A DNA stretch of 64,000 nt from Allobosea sp. Leaf344 (GTDB lineage: Bacteria; Pseudomonadota; Alphaproteobacteria; Rhizobiales; Beijerinckiaceae), in the NCBI RefSeq assembly GCF_001426225.1, contig NZ_LMRT01000013.1:276723-340722 (forward strand), in the 5' to 3' direction. Below are positions 9,526 to 18,797 of the stretch, piece by piece. The number at the start of each line of letters is the position of its first letter. Position 1 is the stretch's first letter. The translations under genes and the position numbers were made by a program. The notes below the pieces were generated by a model. That model did not search any database. It was given only the letters and a program-made list of their open reading frames with translations, and was not told where the DNA came from.

Positions 9526-9924
9526 ATGCTGCGATTCTTCCCGTTCATGGTTCTGGCCGTGCTGGCCTATGCCATCGTCGTCTGGGCGTTAGGCATGCCG
9601 CTCTCGCGGGAGATCGTCGCCTTCGGCCTGCCGTCGGGCACGCAATTCTCGCTGACCGTCAGCGAGGTCGTGCTCGCCATCGCCACCATCGTGCTGTTCT
9701 TCGAGATCATGAACGCGACCAGCGCGCGCTCGAGCTCCATCCTCAATCACGGGCTCTCGATGGTGGTCTTCGTCGCGAGCCTGATCGCCTTCCTGATGAT
9801 CCCCGGCTTCGGCACCGGCACCTTCCTGATCATCACGCTGATGACGCTGGTCGACGTGATCGCCGGCTATTCCATCAGCATCCTCACCGCCCGGCGCGAC
9901 ATGACCTTCGGCGGGCAGGAGTAG
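9526..9924 (+). CDS. Small integral membrane protein of unknown function
   Basis: 132 residues with about four transmembrane helices: FFPFMVLAVLAYAIVVWAL, TVSEVVLAIATIVLFFEIM, GLSMVVFVASLIAFLMI and a C-terminal helix around TFLIITLMTLVDVIAGYSI. The layout suggests a small helical-bundle protein of the inner membrane. The start at 9526 puts the first helix at the N-terminus and has a weak GACAGGTG site. An in-frame ATG at 9454 would add an arginine-rich extension and is less likely. The gene is convergent with rplS. Confidence 0.72.
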   Translation: MLRFFPFMVLAVLAYAIVVWALGMPLSREIVAFGLPSGTQFSLTVSEVVLAIATIVLFFEIMNATSARSSSILNHGLSMVVFVASLIAFLMIPGFGTGTFLIITLMTLVDVIAGYSISILTARRDMTFGGQE

Positions 9925-9972
9925 CGCTGGCGGCGCAGTCGTCCAGCGCCCGGCCGCGGGCCTTCGCGCAAA

Positions 9973-10001
9973 CAAAAACGCGGCCCCGAAGGACCGCGTT
10001 T
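9973..10001 (-). terminator. Rho-independent terminator of rplS
   Basis: Read on the minus strand, AACGCGGTCC pairs with GGGCCGCGTT around a TTCG tetraloop and runs into TTTGTTTG. It begins about 23 bases past the rplS stop codon. The position, tetraloop and T-run make this a good intrinsic terminator. Confidence 0.8.
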
Positions 10002-10023
10002 CGAACGTCTCGCGAAAGTCGTC

Positions 10024-10419
10024 TTACTTGGCGGCGGCCTTGTCGCCCTTGGCGGGGCGGGCCTCGACGCGCTCGGCGATGCGGGCGGACTTGCCGCGAC
10101 GATCGCGCAGGTAATAGAGCTTGGCACGACGCACCTTGCCCTTGCGGACGACCTTGATGCTGTCGATGTTCGGCGAGTAGAGCGGGAAGACGCGCTCGAC
10201 ACCCTCGCCATAGGAAATCTTGCGGACGGTGAAGGCCTCGTTCAGGCCGCCGCCATTGCGGGCGATGCAGACGCCTTCATAGGCCTGGACGCGGCTGCGC
10301 TCGCCTTCCTTGACCTTGACGTTGACCTGGACGGTGTCGCCGGGCTGGAAATGCGGGATCTCGCGACCTTCGCTGAGCCTGGCGATCTGCTCTTTGTCGA
10401 GCTGTTCGATGATGTTCAT
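10024..10419 (-). CDS. rplS: 50S ribosomal protein L19
   Basis: 131 residues, with the L19 signature regions [55 protein letters not shown] and [15 protein letters not shown] (each only partly quoted). The C-terminal alanine/lysine tail is common in alphaproteobacteria. ATG 10419 has GGAGAG just upstream. L19 sits at the interface of the 50S and 30S subunits. In many relatives the gene directly follows trmD; here trmD is 18 kb away on the opposite strand. Confidence 0.97.
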   Translation of the reverse strand: MNIIEQLDKEQIARLSEGREIPHFQPGDTVQVNVKVKEGERSRVQAYEGVCIARNGGGLNEAFTVRKISYGEGVERVFPLYSPNIDSIKVVRKGKVRRAKLYYLRDRRGKSARIAERVEARPAKGDKAAAK

Positions 10420-10609
10420 GGGTCTCTCCATGGCCGTTGTCGCGTGTGATCACGCGGGCGTTCGGCACGCTGTTTTCAGTTGAGGTCCGGGCCATACAGC
10501 AGCGGGCCCGGTTTGTCGAGCGACCGCCCGGGAAAATCAGGGCTTTCGCGGCCCGCGCGGCGATGTGCATAAAGCGGGCCTCAGATTGCGAAGGGAGCGT
10601 CGCAGAATC

Positions 10610-11395
10610 ATGGCCGAGACCACCAGAACCGCCCTCGTCACCGGCGCCGCCCGCGGCATCGGCCTCGCCACCGCGCGGCTCTTCTTGCAGGAGGGCTGGC
10701 AGGTCGCGTTGCTCGACATCGATGCCGTGACACTCGACCAGGCGATGGCGGCGATCGGCGAGCCGGAGCGGACGCTGGCGCTGCCCTGCGACGTCTCCGA
10801 CGCGGCGGCCCTGACCCAGGCTTTCGAACGCCTGGCGGCGCGGTTCGGCCGCCTCGACGCGCTGGTCAACAATGCCGGCACCGCCGTCTTCAAGCCCCTG
10901 CTGGAGACGACGCTGGAGGATTGGCAGCGGGTCATGGCGGTGAACCTGACCGGGCCGTTCCTGGCGACGCAGCTCGCCGCGCCTCTGATGAGCGAAGCCG
11001 GCGGCGGCGCGATCGTCAACATCACCTCGATCTCGGGGCTGCGCGCTTCGACGCTGCGCGTCGCCTACGGCACCAGCAAGGCCGCTCTGGCCCATCTCAC
11101 CAAGCAGCAGGCGGCCGAGCTAGCCTCGCTCAACATCCGCGTCAATTCCGTGGCTCCGGGCCCGGTCGACACGGCCATGGCGAAAGCCGTGCATAGTCCG
11201 GAGATCCGCGCCGATTACCACGATGCGATCCCGCTGAACCGCTACGGGCTCGAGGAGGAGCTGGCGCAGGCCATCCATTTCCTGTGCAGCGACAAGGCGA
11301 GCTACATCACCGGCCAGACGCTCGCCGTGGATGGCGGCTTCGACGCGGTGGGAATCGGCCTGACCACGTTGCGGGGCGCGCGACGCAACCGCTGA
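10610..11395 (+). CDS. SDR-family NAD(P)-dependent oxidoreductase
   Basis: 261 residues. The Rossmann cofactor motif TGAARGIG is at about 11-18, the NNAG motif at about 87-90, the catalytic serine lies in NITSISGL, and YGTSK carries the catalytic Tyr and Lys. The GHINGQTLAVDGG-like C-terminal block reads ITGQTLAVDGGFD. This is a classical short-chain dehydrogenase. The substrate cannot be read. GAAGGGAG precedes ATG 10610. It is divergent from rplS. Confidence 0.9.
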   Translation: MAETTRTALVTGAARGIGLATARLFLQEGWQVALLDIDAVTLDQAMAAIGEPERTLALPCDVSDAAALTQAFERLAARFGRLDALVNNAGTAVFKPLLETTLEDWQRVMAVNLTGPFLATQLAAPLMSEAGGGAIVNITSISGLRASTLRVAYGTSKAALAHLTKQQAAELASLNIRVNSVAPGPVDTAMAKAVHSPEIRADYHDAIPLNRYGLEEELAQAIHFLCSDKASYITGQTLAVDGGFDAVGIGLTTLRGARRNR

Positions 11396-11431
11396 CCGCT
11401 CCGGCCTTAAGCCTGCCGGGGTACCGGTCGC

Positions 11432-11608
11432 TCAGTCCTTGCGGGCGTCGCGCTCCAGGCGCTCTGCCCGCAAGCGCGCGGTCTTGGCGTCGCGCGCCTG
11501 CTCGACCAGCTCGGTCTCCGAGAGGATGCGTGCCGCAACCGCGCTGCGGTTCTGGATGCGCAGGAAGGCGTTGTCGGCATCGGTGCGTAGCCTGGATTGC
11601 TTCGACAC
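11432..11608 (-). CDS. Very small protein, unknown function, GTG start
   Basis: 58 residues, highly charged and predicted all-helical (ETELVEQARDAKTARLRAER). It starts with GTG at 11608, four bases after the stop of the 70-residue gene, with GAAGG at a good distance. Similar short helical proteins occur widely in rhizobia without known function. The coupling with the upstream small gene supports it being real. No domain is recognised. Confidence 0.6.
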   Translation of the reverse strand: MSKQSRLRTDADNAFLRIQNRSAVAARILSETELVEQARDAKTARLRAERLERDARKD

Positions 11609-11612
11609 CGGC

Positions 11613-11825
11613 TCAGCCCTTCGCGACCGAGGCGCTCTCGACGACGATCTCATGATCGCCGACCGCGCGCTCCTGACCGCTCGGCCCGCGTACGCGATAC
11701 TGCTCTTCGGCATTGTCGCGCGAGGGCATCATGCGGATGACCTCGAACGGGCCGACACGCGGCTGATTGGCGAAATCGGGCGTGAGATTGACGAGATCGC
11801 CGGGTTTATAGGGGGCTTGTGCCAT
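11613..11825 (-). CDS. Small beta-rich protein, unknown function
   Basis: 70 residues, with KPGDLVNLTPDF and GPFEVIRMMPSRDNAEEQYRVRG, a pattern suggesting an SH3-like or KOW-like small barrel. ATG 11825 has AGGA eight bases upstream and is preferred to ATG 11834. It forms a two-gene unit with the 58-residue gene downstream. The role is unknown. Confidence 0.65.
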   Translation of the reverse strand: MAQAPYKPGDLVNLTPDFANQPRVGPFEVIRMMPSRDNAEEQYRVRGPSGQERAVGDHEIVVESASVAKG

Positions 11826-12312
11826 GGGTTTCATCCTGTCCCGCTGAGATCCGCCGCGGTGGTGCGGTGTCGGTCGGCCCTGCGGCGGAGAGGCCCGGGA
11901 TGCAGCAGGACGGCGCGCGAGGGCGGATCGGCGGCGCGGCCGAGCGCGGCGACGCGTCGCGCGCTGCCTCGATCGCAGCAGCGCCGTCGCCCATCCGAGG
12001 CGTCATCCTGGCCAATTGTCCCGCTATCCGCCGCGCCGGAGGGCAGCGCGACCACGAGGTCGGCTGCCGGCGCGCCATCCCCCGCAGATGGGATGGTCGG
12101 GGGCGGAATGTAAGGGCCGCCGCGCATGACCCTTGCATCGCGCGGCGAACGGCGCGAACCTCAGTGGCACTGACCAGCTCTTCGACGGCCGCCCGACCCC
12201 GTCGGGCCCGAGCGACCGCCGCCCGACCGGCATGGGCGCCATGCCGGCCTTCCGCCGCGCGGGCGCAGTCGGCCCCGGCCACGCCCCCGCGGCTCCAACG
12301 AAGGAGACCGTG
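11826..12312. other. Intergenic region, no gene seen
   Basis: This 487-base gap separates the small minus-strand pair from the plus-strand EF-G-like gene. The frame of that GTPase is open upstream to 12133, but the extra 60 residues are a proline/arginine-rich GC artefact with no ribosome binding site. Divergent promoters must lie here. I see no tRNA and no T-run terminator. Confidence 0.5.
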
Positions 12313-14388
12313 ATGTCGGCATTTTCAACCGGAGACGACAGCAGCACCGGCCTCAGAGCCGGCGGGCCGCGATGCATCGCCATCGTCGGCCCGTTCCAGA
12401 GCGGCAAGACGACGCTTCTCGAAAGCATTCTGGCGCGCTGCGGCGGGCTCTCCCGCCCGGGCTCCGTCAAGGGCGGCAACAGCGTCGGCGATGCCGCGCC
12501 CGAAGCGCGCGCCCATCAGATGAGCACCGAGCCCAATGTCGCGACCGTGGAGTTCCTGGGCCAGCGCTTCCACTTCATCGACTGCCCAGGCTCGGTCGAG
12601 TTCCTGCACGAGATGCGCCATGTGCTGCCGGCGGTCGATGCGGCCGTGGTGGTCTGCGAAGCCGACGAACGCAAGATGCCGGCGCTGGAACTGGTGCTGC
12701 GCGAGCTCGAGGAGGCGGATATCCCGCGTTTCCTCTTCCTCAACAAGATCGACACCGCGACGCGCCGGGTGCGCGAGACGCTCGGCCTGCTGCAGCGGGC
12801 CTCGCGCACGCCGCTCCTGCTGCGCCAGATCCCGCTCTGGCAGCGCGGTATCGCCGTGGGCTTCATCGATCTCGCGCTGGAGCGGGCCTTCATCTATCGC
12901 GAGCACGCGCCGAGCGAGATCGTGCCGCTGGCGGCCGAGGAGGCCGGGCGGGAGAAGGAGGCGCGCTTCTCGATGCTGGAGACGCTCGCCGACCATGACG
13001 ACGCGCTGATGGAGGATCTGCTCGGCGACATGGAGCCGCCGCGCGACCGGATCTTCGACGATCTCGCGCGCGATCTGCGCGACCGGCACGTCGTTCCGGT
13101 GCTGATCGGCGCCGCCGAGCGGGGCAATGGCGTCACGCGGCTGCTGAAGGCGCTGCGCCATGAGGCGCCCGGGCTGGCGGAGACGCGCGGGCGCATCGGC
13201 GTGCTGAACGAGGGGCCGCCGCTCGCCCAGATCATGAAGACCTGGCATTCCAGCCATGGCGGCAAGATCTCGCTGGCGCGGGTGCTGCGCGGCACGCTCG
13301 CCGAAGGCGATGTGGTGACCTCCAGCCGCGGCGTCGAGGCACGGATCGCCGGGATCCTGGCGCTGAAAGGCGCCGAGCAGAGCCGCAGGCCCGCGGTGGT
13401 GGAGGGCGACGTCGCCGCGCTGGCGCGGCTGGAGGGAGTGCTGACCGGGGAGGCGATCGCGCTCGGCAGGACAAGGGCGGAGATCATCAGCGCGATCGCC
13501 CCGCCGGAGCCGGTGCACGCCGTCGCCGTCTCGATCCGCGACCGCAAGGACGATGTCCGCCTCGCCTCGGCCCTGGCGCGGCTGACCGAGGAGGATCCGG
13601 CGCTCGCCGTCTCGCAGCTGGCGGAGCTCAACGAGACGCGGCTTTCCGGCCAGGGCGAGATGCATCTCAGGGTGACGCTGGAGCGGCTGGCCGGGCGTTT
13701 CGGCGTGGCGGTGACGAGCCGTCCGCCGCAGGTGGGCTATCGCGAGACGATCCGCTCCGCCGCCAGTGCCCGCGGCCGCCATCGCAAGCAGAGCGGCGGG
13801 CATGGCCAATATGGCGACGTCGTCCTCGAGATCGCACCGCTGCCGCGCGGGGAGGGCATCCGCTTCATCGACCGGATCAGCGGCGGCGTCGTGCCCCGGC
13901 AATATATCGCGTCGGTCGAGGCGGGCGTGCGGGATTACTGCCAGAGCGGCCCGCTCGGCTTTCCGCTGCTCGACATCGCGGTGACCCTGACCGACGGCTC
14001 CTATCATACCGTCGATTCCTCCGACATGGCCTTCCGTCAGGCGGCGCGGCTCGCCATGGCGGAGGCTACGGCGCAGGCCCGGCCGGTGCTGCTCGAGCCG
14101 ATCCTGGCCGTCGACATCGTCATTCCTTCAGACGCGATGTCGCGGGCCTCGGCGCTGGTCTCGAGCCGCAGGGGGCAGATCCTGGGCTATGATTCCAGGC
14201 CCGGCTGGCGCGGCTGGGACCGGATCGAGGCGCTGATTCCGGAGCAGGAGATGGCGGGGCTGATCGTCGAGCTGCGCTCGGCGACGGCCGGCGTCGGCTC
14301 CTACAGCGCGCGTTTCGACCATCTGGCGGAGCTCGCGGGCAAATCGGCGGAGGCCATCGTCGCCAGCCACGCGCATGGCGGACGCTGA
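12313..14388 (+). CDS. Elongation factor G-like translational GTPase, variant switch II
   Basis: 691 residues with the EF-G domain order. The G domain has GPFQSGKTT (residues 26-34), DCPGS (90-94) and NKID (144-147). Domain II follows, then domain IV with KQSGGHGQYGDVVLEI and a C-terminal EF-G_C region. Canonical EF-G has DTPGH, where the histidine activates GTP hydrolysis; here that position is Ser94. This places it in the EF-G-like paralogue group of alphaproteobacteria, distinct from housekeeping FusA. AAGGAG precedes ATG 12313. Its role is unknown, perhaps ribosome protection or a specialised translocation step. Confidence 0.88.
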   Translation: MSAFSTGDDSSTGLRAGGPRCIAIVGPFQSGKTTLLESILARCGGLSRPGSVKGGNSVGDAAPEARAHQMSTEPNVATVEFLGQRFHFIDCPGSVEFLHEMRHVLPAVDAAVVVCEADERKMPALELVLRELEEADIPRFLFLNKIDTATRRVRETLGLLQRASRTPLLLRQIPLWQRGIAVGFIDLALERAFIYREHAPSEIVPLAAEEAGREKEARFSMLETLADHDDALMEDLLGDMEPPRDRIFDDLARDLRDRHVVPVLIGAAERGNGVTRLLKALRHEAPGLAETRGRIGVLNEGPPLAQIMKTWHSSHGGKISLARVLRGTLAEGDVVTSSRGVEARIAGILALKGAEQSRRPAVVEGDVAALARLEGVLTGEAIALGRTRAEIISAIAPPEPVHAVAVSIRDRKDDVRLASALARLTEEDPALAVSQLAELNETRLSGQGEMHLRVTLERLAGRFGVAVTSRPPQVGYRETIRSAASARGRHRKQSGGHGQYGDVVLEIAPLPRGEGIRFIDRISGGVVPRQYIASVEAGVRDYCQSGPLGFPLLDIAVTLTDGSYHTVDSSDMAFRQAARLAMAEATAQARPVLLEPILAVDIVIPSDAMSRASALVSSRRGQILGYDSRPGWRGWDRIEALIPEQEMAGLIVELRSATAGVGSYSARFDHLAELAGKSAEAIVASHAHGGR

Positions 14389-14420
14389 CGCTCCGGCGGA
14401 CGCGCCGTCGCAGGGACTGT

Positions 14421-14453
14421 GGCGAAAAAGTTCACATATGAACCTTTTTCGCC
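14421..14453. repeat. Inverted repeat, possible bidirectional terminator
   Basis: GGCGAAAAAG-TTCA and TGAACCTTTTTCGCC form an imperfect palindrome (one bulge) centred on CATATG, just after the EF-G-like gene. The arms contain A5 and T5, so it could terminate transcription in either direction. Confidence 0.5.
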
Positions 14454-14459
14454 GGGCTT

Positions 14460-14487
14460 CGCGTTTCGGCGCTTGCGTCGAAACGCG
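14460..14487. repeat. Inverted repeat, second hairpin after the EF-G-like gene
   Basis: The 9-bp arms CGCGTTTCG (14460-14468) and CGAAACGCG (14479-14487) are perfect and extend inward through GCG/CGT partial pairing. It lies six bases from the first palindrome and before the acyl-CoA ligase gene. The function is not known. Confidence 0.5.
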
Positions 14488-14566
14488 GGCTTCCTCACTG
14501 TATGCCCAGATAAAATAAGCGGAACGGGCGCAGGCGCACCGAATCCGGCATATGGGAGGGATGACG

Positions 14567-16285
14567 ATGACTGTGCTTCACACAGCGCCGGGCGCGGCAC
14601 CGATGCGCCCCTGGCTGGCTCATTATCCGGCCGCCGTGCCGGGCGAGATCGACGAGGCCAAGCTCGGCACGCTGGCGGATCTGGTTCGCGAGGCCTGCGC
14701 CAGCTTCCCCAACCGCCCGGCCTTCGAAAGCTTCGGCAAGACGATCAGCTTCGCGGAGACGGGGCGCGCGGCACAGGCCTTCGCCGCCTGGCTGCAGGGC
14801 CAGGGTTTCCGGAAGGGCGACCGGATCGCCCTGATGATGCCGAACATCCTGGCCTATCCCGCGACGATCTTCGGCGCGCTGCTCGGCGGCTACACCGTCG
14901 TCAACATCAACCCGCTCTACACGGCCCGCGAGCTGACGCATCAGCTCAATGATTCCGGCGCCCGCGCGCTGGTGGTGATCGAGAATTTCGCCCATGTCGT
15001 CGAGGAGGCGAAGCCGCATCTGAAGCTCGACGCCATCGTCGTCGCGACCGCCGGCGATCTGATGGGCTTCAAGGGCAGCATCGTCAATTTCGTCGCGCGC
15101 AAGATCAAGAAGGTGGTCAAGCCCTTCGCGCTGCCGGGCTCGTTCTCGCTGAAGACGATCTTGGCCGGCCAGCAGGCGATGGCGCCGGTGACCGTCGGCC
15201 TCGATGACATCGCCTTCCTGCAATATACCGGCGGGACGACGGGCGTGGCCAAGGGCGCGACCCTGACCCATCGCAACGTCGCCTCCAATGTCGAGCAATG
15301 CGTGCTCTGGCTCGGCTGGGCGCTGGAGCCGCCGCTGGGGCGCAGCGACTACCAGCATGTGATGGTGACGGCGCTACCGCTCTACCACATCTTCGCGCTG
15401 ACCTGCTGCTGCATGTTCATGCTGCGCATCGGCGCCAAGGGCCTGCTGATCGCCAATCCGCGCGATATTCCCGGCTTCATCAAGATCCTGAAGACGAGCC
15501 GCATCACCCTGTTTTCCGGGGTGAACACGCTCTACAACGCGCTGGCGCAGCACCCCGAGATCCGGGACGTCGATTTTTCCGAGCTGCGTTTCGCGGTCGC
15601 CGGCGGCATGGCGACGCAGGCCGCCGTCGCCAAGCGCTGGAAGGACGTCACCGGCCGGCCGATCGTCGAGGGCTATGGCCTCTCCGAAACCTCGCCGGTC
15701 GCCTCGATCAACCGGCCGGACATCACCGAATTCACCGGGACGATCGGCTTCCCCTTGCCCTCGACCGATATGAGCATTCGCGACGCCGAGAACAACGACA
15801 TGGCCGTCGGCGAGCCCGGCGAGATCTGCATCAGGGGGCCGCAGGTGATGGCGGGCTATTGGAACCGTCCCGACGAGACCGCCAAGGTGATGACGAGCGA
15901 CGGTTTCTTCCGCACCGGCGATGTCGGGGTGATGCTGCCGGACGGGCAGATCAAGATCGTCGACCGGATGAAAGACATGGTGCTGGTCTCCGGCTTCAAC
16001 GTCTATCCCAACGAGGTGGAGGACGTGCTGGCGGCGCATCCGGGCGTGCTGGAGGCGGCGGTGATCGGCCTGCCGGACGAGCATTCGGGCGAGGCGGTGA
16101 CGGCTTTCGTGGTGAAGAAGGACGAGGCGCTGACGGCGGATGATCTGCGCGCCTTCTGCAAGGAGAGCCTGACCGGCTACAAGGTGCCCAAGCAGATCGT
16201 CTTCCGCGAGGCGCTGCCCAAGACCAATGTCGGCAAGGTGCTGCGCCGGGCGCTGCGCGAAGAGGTGGCGGCGCCGGAGCGCTGA
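14567..16285 (+). CDS. fadD: Long-chain fatty acid-CoA ligase (AMP-forming)
   Basis: 572 residues of the ANL superfamily. The P-loop is YTGGTTGVAKGATLTH, the A5 region is GYGLSETSPV, the A7/A8 region is YFRTGD-like (FFRTGDVGVM) followed by DRMKDMVLVSGFNVYP, and the C-terminal catalytic lysine lies in TNVGKVLRR. It activates fatty acids to acyl-CoA with ATP for beta-oxidation or lipid synthesis. The GGGAGGG site at 14554-14560 is best spaced for ATG 14567. Earlier ATGs at 14552 and 14561 overlap it. It stands alone. Confidence 0.92.
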   Translation: MTVLHTAPGAAPMRPWLAHYPAAVPGEIDEAKLGTLADLVREACASFPNRPAFESFGKTISFAETGRAAQAFAAWLQGQGFRKGDRIALMMPNILAYPATIFGALLGGYTVVNINPLYTARELTHQLNDSGARALVVIENFAHVVEEAKPHLKLDAIVVATAGDLMGFKGSIVNFVARKIKKVVKPFALPGSFSLKTILAGQQAMAPVTVGLDDIAFLQYTGGTTGVAKGATLTHRNVASNVEQCVLWLGWALEPPLGRSDYQHVMVTALPLYHIFALTCCCMFMLRIGAKGLLIANPRDIPGFIKILKTSRITLFSGVNTLYNALAQHPEIRDVDFSELRFAVAGGMATQAAVAKRWKDVTGRPIVEGYGLSETSPVASINRPDITEFTGTIGFPLPSTDMSIRDAENNDMAVGEPGEICIRGPQVMAGYWNRPDETAKVMTSDGFFRTGDVGVMLPDGQIKIVDRMKDMVLVSGFNVYPNEVEDVLAAHPGVLEAAVIGLPDEHSGEAVTAFVVKKDEALTADDLRAFCKESLTGYKVPKQIVFREALPKTNVGKVLRRALREEVAAPER

Positions 16286-16300
16286 TCCCGGCGCGGGGCG

Positions 16301-16334
16301 AAAGCGGATTCCCCTTTCGGGTGCGATGCGCTAG
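16301..16334 (-). repeat. Dispersed palindromic element, degenerate copy 1
   Basis: On the minus strand this reads CTAGCGCATCG, a variable stretch, then AAAGGGGAATCCG. The same pattern occurs at 56768-56801. It resembles half of the CTAGAGCATCG-type intergenic elements common in rhizobial genomes (my recollection, not checked). Confidence 0.5.
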
Positions 16335-16382
16335 CCTGATCGGCGCGGCGCGTCATCGCCGGGCTTCTGGAAGGCTCGAGGT

Positions 16383-17492
16383 TTGCAGGGTGATCCGATC
16401 GACCGCGCCGCTCTCGCGCAGGTGAAGCCGGGGCTGACGCTCCATGCGGATGCGGCGCTCAATGGCGAGCCGGAGCCCGCCATGCTGGGCGAGCCGATCA
16501 CGCCGTTCAGCGTGTTCTTCATCCGCAACAACGGCACGCTGCCCGAGATCGGGGATGCCGCGCAATGGCGGCTGGCGATCGACGGCGAGGTCGAGGAGCC
16601 GCGCAGCTGGTCGATCGCCGAATTGCAGAGCCACTTCGAGACGGTGACCGAGACGGCCGTGCTCGAATGCGCCGGCAATGGGCGCTCGCTGTTCCAGCCG
16701 GCGACGGACGGGGTGCCCTGGCGGCTGGGTGCGGTCGGCTGCGCGCGCTGGACCGGGGTGCGGCTGCGCGACGTGCTGCAGGCTTCCGGCGTCAAGCCGA
16801 GCGCGGTCTATACCGGCCATTACGCGCCGGACCGGCAGATCCAGGATCCGGGCCGACCGGCGCTGTCGCGGGGGCTGCCGCTGGCCAAGGCCCTGGCGCC
16901 GGAGACGCTGCTCGCCTTCGGGATGAATGGCGAGACGCTGCCGCTGCTGCATGGCGGGCCGCTGCGCATCGTGGCGCCGGGTTATCCCGGTTCGGCCTGG
17001 CAGAAATGGCTGGATCGCGTCTCGCTGCGTCCGCATGAACATGATGGCGAGAAGATGCAGGGGACGAATTACCGGCTGCCGATCCGGCCGGTGGCGCCGG
17101 GCGAGCCGGTCGATCCGAGCGAATTCGCCGTGATCACCGACATCCGGGTGAAATCGCTGATCACCACGCCCGCGCCGGGCTTCACGGCCGCGATCGGCGC
17201 GGGCGTCGCGGTGCGCGGCTTCGCCTGGAGCGGCGCGGTGGCGCTGGCCTCGGTCCGCGTCTCGGGCGATGGCGGGGAGAGCTGGGTCGAGGCGGATCTG
17301 GGCGAGGCGGAAGGTGCCTTCGCCTGGCGGGCCTTCGGCGCCACGCTGCCGACGCCGCGGCCCGGCCCGATCGAGATCGTGGCGCAGGCGCGGGACGTCG
17401 CCGGACGGGTCCAGCCGCTGGAGGCGGCGCCCTGGAACCCGCGCGGCTATTGCAACAACCAGGCGCAGCGGGTCGCGGGCGAGGTGCGCTGA
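16383..17492 (+). CDS. Sulfite oxidase-family molybdopterin oxidoreductase
   Basis: 369 residues. The oxidoreductase molybdopterin-binding domain (about 30-220) has the molybdenum-ligating cysteine in LECAGNGR (C96) and the YPGSAWQKWL region. A Mo-cofactor dimerisation domain follows (about 250-365), with SGDGGESW and WNPRGYCNN. There is no signal peptide, so it is likely cytoplasmic or exported by an unseen route. The substrate may be sulfite or another S-oxide. TTG 16383 with GGAAGG eight bases upstream is the best start, since no ATG fits. It is convergent with mtaB. Confidence 0.88.
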   Translation: MQGDPIDRAALAQVKPGLTLHADAALNGEPEPAMLGEPITPFSVFFIRNNGTLPEIGDAAQWRLAIDGEVEEPRSWSIAELQSHFETVTETAVLECAGNGRSLFQPATDGVPWRLGAVGCARWTGVRLRDVLQASGVKPSAVYTGHYAPDRQIQDPGRPALSRGLPLAKALAPETLLAFGMNGETLPLLHGGPLRIVAPGYPGSAWQKWLDRVSLRPHEHDGEKMQGTNYRLPIRPVAPGEPVDPSEFAVITDIRVKSLITTPAPGFTAAIGAGVAVRGFAWSGAVALASVRVSGDGGESWVEADLGEAEGAFAWRAFGATLPTPRPGPIEIVAQARDVAGRVQPLEAAPWNPRGYCNNQAQRVAGEVR

Positions 17493-17501
17493 GCCTGCCG
17501 G

Positions 17502-18797
17502 TCAGGCGATGATCAGCGCCTTCTCGTCGGCGCGCTGCGCCGTCACCAGGCGCAGCTGCCCCGGTTCGACACCGCCCAGGAACCGCACCGGCGTGAAATC
17601 CTCGGCCCGCCCGGTGCCGCCGCGCTCGGTCAGCACGTTCAGCGGCTGGCCGATGCGCCGGCCGAGATGGGCCGCCTGGGCGGCGCGGCCGGCCTCCCGC
17701 AGCCTCGCCGCACGCTCCGCCACCATGGCTCCCGGCGCTTGCGGCATGCGGGCCGCCGGCGTGCCGGGCCTGGCGGAGAACGGGAAGACATGGACATAGG
17801 ACAGGTCGCAGGCGGCGATCAGCTCGAGCGAGCGCGCGAACATCGCCTCGTTCTCGGTCGGGAAGCCGGCGATGATGTCGGCTCCGAAGGCGATTTCCGG
17901 CCGCAGCGCCCGCATCTCGGCGCAGAAACGGATGGCGTCGGCGCGGCTGTGGCGCCGCTTCATCCGCTTCAGGACGAGATCGTCGCCGGATTGCAGCGAG
18001 AGGTGGAGATGCGGCATCAGCCGGGGCTGGTTCGCGATGGCCTCGCGCAGCTCCGCGTCGACCTCCACGGCGTCGAGCGAGGACAGGCGCAGCCGCGGCA
18101 GCTCCGGCAGAGCCCGTAAGATCGCCGTCACCAGCGCGCCGAGGCTGGGCGTGCCCGGCAGGTCGTGGCCATAGCTGGTCAGGTCGACGCCGGTCAGCAC
18201 GATCTCGGCGGTGCCGGCCTCGACCAGCTGCCGGCACTGCGTCACCGCCTCCGGCACGGGCACCGAGCGCGACCGGCCGCGGCCGAAGGGGATGACGCAG
18301 AAGGTGCAGCGATGGTCGCAGCCATTCTGCACCTGCACGAAGCCGCGGGTGCGGTCCTGCGGAACGCCGATCCGGGGGAGGGAGAGGGTGGCGGGCGCCA
18401 TGATGTCGCCGACGGCGAGCTTGTCCTGCGGCGCGAGGGAGGCGGCCTTCAGGCTGTTGGAGCGGGCCAGCCGCGTCCAGCTCTCGGGCTGCATCTTCTC
18501 GGCATTGCCGAGGACGAGGTCCGTCTCCGGCATGCGGGCGAAGGAATCGGGCTCGATCTGGGCGGCGCAGCCGGTCACGATGACGGGTCGCTCCGGGTGC
18601 TCGCGCTTCAGCCGCCGGATCGCCTGGCGCGCCTGCCGGGTCGCCTCGCTGGTGACGGCACAGGTGTTGACGATAGCGACATCGCCGAGGCCGGCGCTGT
18701 CCGCCTGCCGGCGGATCGCCTCGCTCTCGACGATGTTGAGCCGGCAGCCGAAGGTCAGGATCTCGGCGGGCCGGCGGCCGATGCCCGCGTCGCTCAC
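17502..18797 (-). CDS. mtaB: tRNA t6A37 methylthiotransferase MtaB
   Basis: 431 residues. The N-terminal UPF0004 domain has [17 protein letters not shown] and [17 protein letters not shown]. The radical-SAM domain has the CxxxCxxC cluster in [21 protein letters not shown], and a C-terminal TRAM-like domain follows. It adds a methylthio group to N6-threonylcarbamoyladenosine 37 of tRNA. GTG 18797 overlaps the dapF stop (GTGA) and gives the family's usual N-terminus. The dapF-mtaB order is common in rhizobia, often followed by ftsY, which is absent here. Confidence 0.94.
   Translation of the reverse strand: MSDAGIGRRPAEILTFGCRLNIVESEAIRRQADSAGLGDVAIVNTCAVTSEATRQARQAIRRLKREHPERPVIVTGCAAQIEPDSFARMPETDLVLGNAEKMQPESWTRLARSNSLKAASLAPQDKLAVGDIMAPATLSLPRIGVPQDRTRGFVQVQNGCDHRCTFCVIPFGRGRSRSVPVPEAVTQCRQLVEAGTAEIVLTGVDLTSYGHDLPGTPSLGALVTAILRALPELPRLRLSSLDAVEVDAELREAIANQPRLMPHLHLSLQSGDDLVLKRMKRRHSRADAIRFCAEMRALRPEIAFGADIIAGFPTENEAMFARSLELIAACDLSYVHVFPFSARPGTPAARMPQAPGAMVAERAARLREAGRAAQAAHLGRRIGQPLNVLTERGGTGRAEDFTPVRFLGGVEPGQLRLVTAQRADEKALIIA

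Noticed and set aside
12133..12312. An N-terminal extension of the EF-G-like protein
   Set aside because: The extra residues are Pro/Arg-rich, there is no ribosome site, and AAGGAG precedes the conserved start at 12313.
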